A stretch of 24,420 nucleotides of DNA from DASXSB01 sp036506275 (lineage in GTDB: Bacteria > Methylomirabilota > Methylomirabilia > Rokubacteriales > CSP1-6). The notes beneath the pieces are model-generated. The model had not been told where the DNA came from. It worked only from the letters and a program-made list of their open reading frames with translations, and searched no databases. Numbering within the stretch: the first letter of the stretch is position 1; each line of letters opens with the position of its first letter. Made by a program: the position numbers and the translations under genes. Where the stretch lies: NCBI GenBank assembly GCA_036506275.1, contig DASXSB010000050.1, forward strand, positions 1-24,420, read 5' to 3'. Shown in pieces: positions 14,694 through 21,326 of this stretch.

Positions 14694-16241
14694 ATGCTCC
14701 CATCCCGCATCGCGCTCGCGCTCCTCGTCGTCCTCGCTCTACCTGTCGTGGCGGCGGCGGCTCCCGAGGGCAGAATCGTCATCGCGCAGGGCGTGGATCC
14801 CACCACGCTCGACCCGCAGTGGCACGAAGAGACGCCCGCCTACAACGTCCTCCTGAACATCTACGACACCCTCCTCTTCCGCGACAAGGATCTGAAGATC
14901 ATCCCGTGGCTCGCGGAATCGTGGAAGATGGTGAATCCCACCACGTGGGAATTCAAGATCCGCAAGGGCGTCAAGTTCCACAACGGGGAAGACGTCGACG
15001 CCGAGGCCGTGAAGTTCAGCCTCGACCGTCTCCGCGACCCCGAGCTGAAGAGTCGGCAGGCGGGATCGTTCCGTCTCGTGAGCGGGGTGGAGGTCGTCGA
15101 CAAGTACACGGTGCGCGTGCTCACGTCGAAGCCGTTCCCGACGCTCGAGAACCAGCTCGCGCTGCGCGGGCACATCATGCCGCCCGGCCATTTCCGCGGA
15201 AAGGACAAGGTCTTCGCCGATCGCAATCCCGTGGGCAGCGGTCCCTACAAGTTCGTACGGTGGGTGAAGGACGAGCAGATCGAGATGGAGGCGAACCCGG
15301 CCTGGTGGGGAGGCGCGCCGAAGATCAAGACGATCGTGTTCCGTCCCATTCCGGAGGCGGCGGTGCGGGTGGCCGCGCTCCAGGCCGGCGAGGTGGACAT
15401 CGCCGTGAACATCCCGCCCCATCTGATCGCGGTCATGGAGAAGCACCCGCGGCTCTACGTCTCGAAGGCGCCGAGCGTGCGGACGATCTTCATCCCCATC
15501 TACACGTACCAGTTCGACGCCACTCACAAGCCGGTGGGCCAGGTGGAGGGACCGACGCGCGAGAAGCGCGTGCGGCAGGCGTTGCTGGCGGCCCTCAACG
15601 CCGACGAGATCATCAAGACCGTCCTCGAGGGCAACGCCGTCCGCACCGCCGTCCCCCTCACGGCCAAGCACTTCGGGTTCGATCAGACGCTGGCGCCGAC
15701 GAAGCCGGATCCCGACCGCGCGCGCAAGCTCCTCGCCGACGCCGGGTACCCGCAAGGCATCGAGCTGTTGCTTAACTCGCCCGACGGTCGCTACCTGAAA
15801 GACAAAGAAGTGGCGGAGGTGGTGGCGGGGCAACTGACGAAAGCCGGCATTCGCACCCGCGTCCGGACGCACGAGTGGACGACCTACCTCACCCAGTTCG
15901 TCTATCCGCACAAGGCGAACCCGATGTACCTGATCGGCTGGGGCAACACCACCTGGGACGCCGACAACACGCTCGGCCCCCTCTTTCGCTCCGGTAATCC
16001 GCAGGCGAACTACTTCAACCCCGACTTCGACGGGATCATCGACGAGGCGCAGACGTCGATCGATCCCAAGCGCCGGCTCGAGCTCTACGCGCGCGCGGCG
16101 CGGATGATGCTCGACGACGGCGCCGTCCTTCCCCTCTACCAGCAGGTGGACATCTACGGCGTGAGCAAGCGTCTGAGCTTCCAGGCGTTGTCCTCGGAGC
16201 AGCTCGTGGGCGCCTGGATGTCGCTGCGGGACGGAAAGTAG
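14694..16241 (+). CDS. family-5 extracellular solute-binding protein (peptide/nickel ABC type)
   Basis: A 515-aa exported protein with a Sec signal (MLPSRIALALLVVLALPVV, cleavage near AAAAPEG). The mature sequence is classic PF00496: DPTTLDPQWHEETPAYNVL, NIYDTLLFRDKDLKIIPWLA, FKIRKGVKFHNGEDVDAEAV, NPVGSGPYKFVRW, and a late segment on NPMYLIGWGNTTWDADN. Such proteins bind peptides, oligosaccharides, opines or nickel for an ABC importer. No permease or ATPase genes are adjacent, so it is an orphan here. ATG 14694 has AAGGAGG five bases upstream; the longer in-frame reading from 14643 lacks a ribosome site and would spoil the signal peptide. Own promoter likely (TTGACG/TAGAGT). Confidence 0.93.
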   Translation: MLPSRIALALLVVLALPVVAAAAPEGRIVIAQGVDPTTLDPQWHEETPAYNVLLNIYDTLLFRDKDLKIIPWLAESWKMVNPTTWEFKIRKGVKFHNGEDVDAEAVKFSLDRLRDPELKSRQAGSFRLVSGVEVVDKYTVRVLTSKPFPTLENQLALRGHIMPPGHFRGKDKVFADRNPVGSGPYKFVRWVKDEQIEMEANPAWWGGAPKIKTIVFRPIPEAAVRVAALQAGEVDIAVNIPPHLIAVMEKHPRLYVSKAPSVRTIFIPIYTYQFDATHKPVGQVEGPTREKRVRQALLAALNADEIIKTVLEGNAVRTAVPLTAKHFGFDQTLAPTKPDPDRARKLLADAGYPQGIELLLNSPDGRYLKDKEVAEVVAGQLTKAGIRTRVRTHEWTTYLTQFVYPHKANPMYLIGWGNTTWDADNTLGPLFRSGNPQANYFNPDFDGIIDEAQTSIDPKRRLELYARAARMMLDDGAVLPLYQQVDIYGVSKRLSFQALSSEQLVGAWMSLRDGK

Positions 16242-16259
16242 CGAGGTGACGGGCGGGCC

Positions 16260-17126
16260 TTGACCGTGCGTCGCGTTGCCGAGCGGGCGGCGCGGGGGAC
16301 AGCGTCGCCCTTCGGCGCCCGCCTGCGCTGGTGGCGCGAGCGGCGCGGCTTTTCGCAGCTCGACCTCGCGGGAGCGGCGGAAACGACCCAGCGCCATCTC
16401 AGCTTTCTCGAGTCCGGGCGCGCGGCGCCGAGCCGCGAGATGGTCCTCCGCCTCGCCACCGCCCTCGACTTGCCCCTGCGCCAGCACAACGCCCTGCTCC
16501 TCGCCGCCGGGTACGCGCCCGCCTGGCGCGAGAGCGATCTTTCCGCGCCTGAGCTCGCGCGCGTCAACAGCGCGCTCGATCTCATGCTCGCGCAGCAGGA
16601 GCCGTATCCCGGGTTCGTGGTGGACCGGCGCTGGAACCTCGTGCGCGCCAACGCCGGCGCCGGTCGGCTCACCGAGCTCCTCCTCGGCCCCGTCCCCTCG
16701 CCACCGCCCGCGGAGCCCCCGAATCTCGCCATCGCGCTGATGTCACCGGACGGGTTGCGACCGTCGATCGTGAACTGGGAGGAGGTCGCGCTCTACTTCT
16801 TGCGGGGCGTGCAGGCGGACGCCATCGCGGACGGGAGCGCGGAGACCGCCGCTCTCCTGGAGCGGCTGCTCAAGTTCCCGGACGCGCCCGCCCTCTCGCG
16901 GCTCCTGCCCCCGGAGGGAGCGCAGGCGCCGGTGTTGCCGATCCACTTCCGGCGCGGAGCCACGTCGCTCCGGATGTTCACGACCATCGCCACTCTGGGC
17001 ACGCCGCAGGACGTCACGTTGCAGGAAGTGCGTCTCGAATGCTTCTTCCCCCTCGACGACGCGACGGCCGGAGTCTTCCAGGCGTGGGCGCACGACCGTC
17101 GCCGCGGAGACGTATCGACGGATTGA
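16260..17126 (+). CDS. XRE-family regulator with MmyB-like ligand-binding domain
   Basis: A 288-aa regulator. A helix-turn-helix of the XRE type occupies about 18-76 (GARLRWWRERRGFSQLDLA, TTQRHLSFLESGRAAPSREM, ALDLPLRQHNALLLAAGYAP). The rest (about 95-280) resembles the MmyB-like ligand-binding domain (PF17765): LDLMLAQQEPYPGFVVDRRWNLVRAN, and later FTTIATLGTPQDVTLQEVRLECFFP. This family often controls a neighbouring short-chain or redox gene in response to fatty-acid-like ligands. Start taken at TTG 16260; GTG 16266 is a close alternative. It follows the binding-protein gene by 18 bases and precedes a 2-hydroxyacid dehydrogenase-like gene on the same strand. A dyad just after its stop could be its operator. 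Confidence 0.84.
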   Translation: MTVRRVAERAARGTASPFGARLRWWRERRGFSQLDLAGAAETTQRHLSFLESGRAAPSREMVLRLATALDLPLRQHNALLLAAGYAPAWRESDLSAPELARVNSALDLMLAQQEPYPGFVVDRRWNLVRANAGAGRLTELLLGPVPSPPPAEPPNLAIALMSPDGLRPSIVNWEEVALYFLRGVQADAIADGSAETAALLERLLKFPDAPALSRLLPPEGAQAPVLPIHFRRGATSLRMFTTIATLGTPQDVTLQEVRLECFFPLDDATAGVFQAWAHDRRRGDVSTD

Positions 17127-17137
17127 GCGCGCGGCCG

Positions 17138-17154
17138 ATTCCCTGCGAGGGAAT
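17138..17154 (+). promoter_or_regulatory. inverted repeat, candidate operator
   Basis: ATTCCCT-GCG-AGGGAAT is a perfect 7-bp dyad with a 3-base centre. It is AT-richer than its surroundings and lies between the XRE regulator stop (17126) and the dehydrogenase start (17189), touching a possible -35. Binding by the XRE protein is inference from position. Confidence 0.35.
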
Positions 17155-17182
17155 TGATCCGCTCCTTCCCGTGCTCGACGAT
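17154..17182 (+). promoter_or_regulatory. weak candidate promoter for the 2-hydroxyacid dehydrogenase gene
   Basis: TTGATC (17154-17159), 17 bases, GACGAT (17177-17182). The -10 match is only three of six. The predicted start would fall at or near the ATG at 17189, which lacks a ribosome-binding site, consistent with leaderless translation. Confidence 0.25.
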
Positions 17183-17188
17183 GCCGTC

Positions 17189-18160
17189 ATGATTCGTGTC
17201 GCCTTCGCCGGCACCTTCGCTCATCGCCTCGAACCGCGCGTGCGCGCGCACCTCGACGTGCCCTGCGAGGTCATCCTGGTCGAGGAGGCGGACGCCCCCG
17301 CCCTCGGCGGCGTCGACGTCCTCGTCTCGCTCGCGTTCACGCGGGCGATGGGGGCCGCCGCCCCCCGACTTCGTCTCGTCCAGGTGCCAGGCGCCGGGCT
17401 CGATCGCATCGAGCGCGCCGCGCTGGGCGCCCGTACGTCGCTCGCCAACGCGTACGGTCACGAGACCGGCATCGCGGAGTACATCCTGGGCGCGATGCTC
17501 GCGCTCACCCGCGACTTCGCGCGGCTCGACGCCGCCCTCCGCCGCGGAACGTGGGACAGTCAGTGGGCGGTGGAGGCGACGCCGCCGGCGCCGTGGCCGG
17601 AGCTGGCGGGCAAGACGCTCGGGATCCTCGGCTACGGCCACATCGGCCGGAGCCTCGCGCGTCGTGCGCGGGCCTTCGACATGACCGTCCTCGCGGTGCG
17701 CCGCCACGCGACGGCCGGCGACGGCGACGCCGTCGTGCGCGGTCCGGACGGCCTCGCAGACACGCTGGCGCGCGCGGATTACCTCGCCATCACGCTGCCG
17801 CTCACGCTGGAGACGCGCGGGCTCCTCGGCCGGCCGGAGCTCGCGGCGATGAAGCGGACGGCCGTGCTCGTGAACGTGGCGCGGGCGGAGATCATCGACG
17901 AGGACGCGCTCTACGCCGCCCTCGCCGCCCGCACGATCGCCGCCGCCGCGCTGGACGTGTGGTATCGATATCCATCGCAGCCGGGCCCCACGCCGCCCGC
18001 GCGGCGCCCGTTTCACGAGCTGCCGAACGTGCTGATGACGCCGCACGCGTCGGGGTGGACGGAGGGGATGCTGGAGGCGCGCGCGCGGCTCATCGCCGAG
18101 AACATTCGCCGCACGGCGCGGGGCGAGCCGCCGCTGAACTCGATTGCAACCGGAGATTAG
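17189..18160 (+). CDS. D-2-hydroxyacid dehydrogenase-like protein with altered catalytic residue
   Basis: A 323-aa protein of the D-isomer-specific 2-hydroxyacid dehydrogenase family (PF00389/PF02826). The NAD-binding motif is GILGYGHIGRSLARR at about 145-159. Of the catalytic triad, Arg232 (VNVARAEIIDEDAL) and His286 (LMTPHASGW) are present. The Glu that normally precedes Pro in the D-V-x-x-x-E-P motif is replaced by Tyr261 in LDVWYRYPSQ. The protein may therefore act as an unusual dehydrogenase or catalyse a different reaction. ATG 17189 lacks a ribosome site; GTG 17171 is an in-frame alternative. Its last 17 bases overlap the assumed TTG start of the MFS gene. Context of regulator, dehydrogenase and OFA-type transporter suggests uptake and metabolism of an organic acid. 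Confidence 0.86.
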   Translation: MIRVAFAGTFAHRLEPRVRAHLDVPCEVILVEEADAPALGGVDVLVSLAFTRAMGAAAPRLRLVQVPGAGLDRIERAALGARTSLANAYGHETGIAEYILGAMLALTRDFARLDAALRRGTWDSQWAVEATPPAPWPELAGKTLGILGYGHIGRSLARRARAFDMTVLAVRRHATAGDGDAVVRGPDGLADTLARADYLAITLPLTLETRGLLGRPELAAMKRTAVLVNVARAEIIDEDALYAALAARTIAAAALDVWYRYPSQPGPTPPARRPFHELPNVLMTPHASGWTEGMLEARARLIAENIRRTARGEPPLNSIATGD

Positions 18161-19478
18161 CCTGCAACGATCGCTCGGGAAGACGACACCGGTCAGGTGG
18201 CCGTTCTTCTATGGCTGGGTCATCGTGGGCGTGTCCTTCATCACGATGGCGATCGGCGTCAACGCGCGCACCGCCTTTTCGCTCCTCTTCCCCCCCATCC
18301 TCGACGAGTTCGGCTGGGAGCGCGGAGTGACGGCGGGCGCGTTCTCCTTCGGCTTCCTCGTCTCCGCGGTGCTGAGCCCGTCGCTCGGCCAGCTCATGGA
18401 TCGACGCGGGCCGCGGGTCGTCGTCGAGCTCGGCGTCGTTCTCATGGCGGCAGGGTTGATGCTTGCGCCCTACGTGCATCACCCCTGGCATCTCTACCTG
18501 ACGCTGGGGGTGCTCGTGGGTGGCGGCAGCGTGTGCCTCGGCTACACCGGACAGGCGCTCTTCCTGCCGAACTGGTTCGTGCGCCGGCGCGGGCTCGCCA
18601 TCAGCATCGCCTATTCCGGAGTGGGGGTGGGGTCCATCATCGTGCTGCCGTGGGTGCAGAACCTCATCGGTCACGGCGGGTGGCGGGCGGCCTGCTGGGG
18701 GATGGGCATCGTGCTGTTCGTGGTGCTCGCGCCCCTCAATCTCCTACTGAGGCGGCGGCCCGAAGATCTCGGGCTGGAGCCGGACGGCGACCCCACTCCC
18801 GGCGACGCCGCGGCCGCCCGCCACGTCACGAACGTGGTCGACACGGCGTGGGCGGCGGTGGACTGGACACTCGCGCGCGCGCTCGGCACGGCGCGCTTCT
18901 GGTGGATCGCCGTCGGCTACCTGTGCGGTCTCTTCGCCTGGTACGCCGTGCAGGTGCACCAGACCAAGTACCTCGTCGAGATCGGCTTCGACGCGCGCGA
19001 CGCCGCGTGGGCGCTCGGGTTCGTGAGCCTGGCGGGAATTCCCGGCCAGATCGCGCTCGGCCATCTTTCTGACCGCATCGGCCGTGAATGGGTGTGGACG
19101 GCGGGAAGCGTCGGCTTCGTTCTCTGCTACGTCGCGCTGCTCGTGTTGCGAACGCATCCGACGTTCACGCTGCTCTATTTCATGGTCGTCGTGCAGGGGA
19201 TGCTCGGCTACGGGCTGACGTCGGTCGTGGGCGCCATTCCCGCCGAGATCTTTCAGGGCAAGCACTACGGCACGATCTTCGGCAGCCTCATGCTCGCCTC
19301 CATCGTGGGCGGCGCCGCCGGTCCGTGGGTGACGGGCATGCTCCACGACGCCACGGGGAGCTACGTTCTCGCCTTCTGGATCGCCATCGCCTGCAGCGTG
19401 CTGTCGGCCGTCGCCATCTGGCTCGCCGCGCCTCGCAAAGTGCGGGCGGTGGCCGGACGCGTCACCGCGCGGAGGTAG
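18144..19478 (+). CDS. MFS transporter, OFA (oxalate/formate antiporter)-like
   Basis: A 444-aa membrane protein with about twelve transmembrane segments in two halves. Landmarks are FFYGWVIVGVSFITMAIGV at the N-terminus, GFLVSAVLSPSLGQLMDRRGPR (the loop 2-3 MFS signature D-R-x-G), NWFVRRRGLAISIAYSG, and LGHLSDRIGREWVWTAG as the second-half repeat. These are typical of monocarboxylate/OFA-type MFS carriers. The start is not certain. TTG 18144 overlaps the dehydrogenase gene by 17 bases and has no ribosome site; a CTG at 18162 has GGAG six bases upstream. The first membrane segment begins well after either choice, so function is unaffected. It probably carries an organic acid used by the preceding dehydrogenase (inference). 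Confidence 0.86.
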   Translation: MQPEISLQRSLGKTTPVRWPFFYGWVIVGVSFITMAIGVNARTAFSLLFPPILDEFGWERGVTAGAFSFGFLVSAVLSPSLGQLMDRRGPRVVVELGVVLMAAGLMLAPYVHHPWHLYLTLGVLVGGGSVCLGYTGQALFLPNWFVRRRGLAISIAYSGVGVGSIIVLPWVQNLIGHGGWRAACWGMGIVLFVVLAPLNLLLRRRPEDLGLEPDGDPTPGDAAAARHVTNVVDTAWAAVDWTLARALGTARFWWIAVGYLCGLFAWYAVQVHQTKYLVEIGFDARDAAWALGFVSLAGIPGQIALGHLSDRIGREWVWTAGSVGFVLCYVALLVLRTHPTFTLLYFMVVVQGMLGYGLTSVVGAIPAEIFQGKHYGTIFGSLMLASIVGGAAGPWVTGMLHDATGSYVLAFWIAIACSVLSAVAIWLAAPRKVRAVAGRVTARR

Positions 19479-19481
19479 AAT
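19476..19481 (+). promoter_or_regulatory. possible -10 box before the first paralog gene
   Basis: TAGAAT matches the -10 consensus at five of six positions and contains the TAG stop of the MFS gene. No good -35 is seen 16-18 bases upstream. If used, the transcript would start near 19488, eleven bases before the ATG at 19499. Confidence 0.25.
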
Positions 19482-19498
19482 CACGACCGGACGACCCG

Positions 19499-20365
19499 AT
19501 GATCAGGATTCTGCGCCCGCCGTTCCGGCGCTCCCTCTGCTGCGCGCTCGTCGCCTGGATGGCGGCCGCCGCGACGGCGGAAGCGCCCGCGACGGCGTCG
19601 AAGGACCCCGCCACGCTGGTGGCAGCGGCGCGCCGGCTCGCCGCCAGCGCCCGACCCGAGGACCAGGCCGAGCTGAGAAGGCGGCTCGAGTCCGCGGAAT
19701 TTCTCACGCGCCTGGACGAGCCGGCGCGCTACCAGGGCGCGCCGCAGGGACTGCGGCTCAGCGAAGTCCTCGGTGAGCTGAGCCGGAACCGCGCTCCCAC
19801 CGCAGAGGCGACGCTCGTCGCCCTCACGCGCTCCCGCGTCTTCCGCGCGGAGCCGCTGCGCGCCGAGCTCCTGATCCGCGCCTGCGTCCCTCTTCGTCCG
19901 CCGTCTCCCGACGTCGTGCGCTTCTGGGACGAGCACTGGCAACGCGACGACGGTTATTCCCACGTGACGGCGGGCGCGGTGTGCGACAACGGCACCGCCC
20001 CCGCGCTCGCGCTTCTCGAACGGAAGATGGCCGATCCCACCCATCCCGACGACGACAAGCGCGTCTGGATCGTGACCGGGATCATGATGCATCGTAACGA
20101 CGTGCCGATGCTCGAGAGCTGCGAGCGCATGCTGCGCTCGGGACTGCCGGCGCGCCTGCGTCCGCTCCTGGTGGAGGCGATCTTCGACTACCGGCCCACG
20201 GAATGGTTCCGGCCGGCGACGGTGCTGGTGCCGCCCGACCGCGCCCTCGCCAGCCCCGCCGCGCGCGAGCGTCTGCGGCGCCTGGGCGAGTATGCCTTGA
20301 AGTCCGTTCCGCTCACGGAGGCGCAGAAGAACGCGGTCACGGGCGTGCTGAACGGACTCAAATAG
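19499..20365 (+). CDS. exported protein of an unrecognised family, paralog A
   Basis: A 288-aa protein. The N-terminus has Arg residues, a hydrophobic core LCCALVAWMAAAATA and a probable cleavage near ATAEAP, so a Sec signal and periplasmic location are likely. I do not recognise the mature domain. From RLDEPARYQGAP onward it aligns without gaps to the protein at 23063-23878, with 158 of 218 positions identical by hand count. Shared islands include LIRACVPLRP, PDVVRFWDEHW, AVCDNG, VTGIMMHRN, MLESC and IFDYRPTEWFRPATVLVP. The sequence looks mainly alpha-helical and could be a helical-repeat scaffold (guess). It stands upstream of the LysM protein and metalloprotease with a 97-base gap. No ribosome site is obvious. 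Confidence 0.8.
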   Translation: MIRILRPPFRRSLCCALVAWMAAAATAEAPATASKDPATLVAAARRLAASARPEDQAELRRRLESAEFLTRLDEPARYQGAPQGLRLSEVLGELSRNRAPTAEATLVALTRSRVFRAEPLRAELLIRACVPLRPPSPDVVRFWDEHWQRDDGYSHVTAGAVCDNGTAPALALLERKMADPTHPDDDKRVWIVTGIMMHRNDVPMLESCERMLRSGLPARLRPLLVEAIFDYRPTEWFRPATVLVPPDRALASPAARERLRRLGEYALKSVPLTEAQKNAVTGVLNGLK

Positions 20366-20462
20366 AGAGTCGCTAAGCGCGCGCGGCTGCTGTATCGTGC
20401 GGGGGCTCCCGCCGGTCCCGAGCGGGCGTGGGAGAGCGTGACGCGGAAAGCGGAGGGGACGA

Positions 20463-21272
20463 GTGGCGACCGATCACGAGGTGAAGCAGGGCGATTGCAT
20501 CACCAGCATCGCGCGCGACTACGGCTTTTACTGGGAGACGATCTGGAACCACCCCAAGAACGCCGAGCTCAAGCGCAAGCGAAAAGATCCGAACATCCTG
20601 AAGGAAGGTGACGTCGTCCACGTCCCCGATCTCGACGTCAAGGAATACCCACGGGGCACGGAGAAGCGTCACACGTTCATGATTCGCGGCGTCCCCGCCA
20701 AGCTCCGGCTGCGGATCATGGAAGAGCCGAAGCCCGAGAAGCCGAAGCCGGCGGCGCCACCGGCGTCCAGCTCCTCCGGCGGTGGACCCGGCTCGTTCCT
20801 CGACAAGGTCGTGGACACCCTGAAGCAGGCGGTCGGCCTCGGCGGCCCCGCCGGCAACACCAAAACCTTCGAGGAGCCCGATCCGGAGCCGATGACCCGC
20901 GAGGACAAGCCGCGAAAGAACATCCCCTACATCCTGGACATCGACGGCGTCCTCACGCGCGGCAACGCCGACAACGACGGCCGCATCGAGCTCAGCATTC
21001 CGCCGAATGCCCGGAGCGGCAAGCTCATCCTCGACGCGGGAACGGTGAACGAGCAGACCATCCCCCTGAACCTCGGGCATCTCGATCCCGTCGACGTGGA
21101 CAGCGGCGTCGCCCAGCGCCTGAACAACCTCGGCTTCCCGTGCGGGGATGGAACGGACGAAGCGACGATGAGCGCCGCCCTCAAGGCGTTTCAAGAAAAG
21201 AACGGGCTGCGCGTGAGCGGCAGCATCGACGACGCCACGCGGAACAAGCTCAAGGACCTGCACGGGAGCTGA
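20463..21272 (+). CDS. LysM and peptidoglycan-binding domain protein without signal peptide
   Basis: A 269-aa protein. GTG 20463 is preceded by GGAGG at six bases. Order of parts: an atypical LysM-like module at about 4-56 (HEVKQGDCITSIARDYGFYW, then ILKEGDVVHVPD); a beta-like stretch and a Pro/Ser/Gly linker (about 87-110); a helix LDKVVDTLKQAVGLG; a beta-rich domain at about 154-210 (IPYILDIDGVLTRGNADNDG); and a C-terminal peptidoglycan-binding-1 domain at about 212-267 (GVAQRLNNLGF, ALKAFQEKNGLRVSG). No Sec or Tat signal is present. Proteins of this build are often found next to VgrG-type or extracellular contractile-injection loci, where they appear to act as wall-binding adaptors. That link is from memory of such loci and no secretion genes are visible here. 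Confidence 0.86.
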   Translation: MATDHEVKQGDCITSIARDYGFYWETIWNHPKNAELKRKRKDPNILKEGDVVHVPDLDVKEYPRGTEKRHTFMIRGVPAKLRLRIMEEPKPEKPKPAAPPASSSSGGGPGSFLDKVVDTLKQAVGLGGPAGNTKTFEEPDPEPMTREDKPRKNIPYILDIDGVLTRGNADNDGRIELSIPPNARSGKLILDAGTVNEQTIPLNLGHLDPVDVDSGVAQRLNNLGFPCGDGTDEATMSAALKAFQEKNGLRVSGSIDDATRNKLKDLHGS

Positions 21273-21326
21273 GCACCAGCACTCCCTCGGTGCCGCCGCG
21301 CACCGCGGACACAACGGAGATCGGCG

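Noticed and set aside
12938..15775. A 945-codon open frame on the plus strand across the epimerase end, the membrane carrier and most of the family-5 binding protein.
   Set aside because: It is Arg/Gly/Ala/Pro/His-rich and out of frame with three well-recognised genes that have proper starts and motifs. Long open shadow frames are expected at this GC content.
20406..20434. A possible hairpin CTCCC...GGGAG in the gap before the LysM gene.
   Set aside because: Short stem with a two-base bulge and an 11-base loop; it is also upstream of the ribosome site, so it would need other support. A TATCGT at 20393-20398 lacks a good -35 partner.
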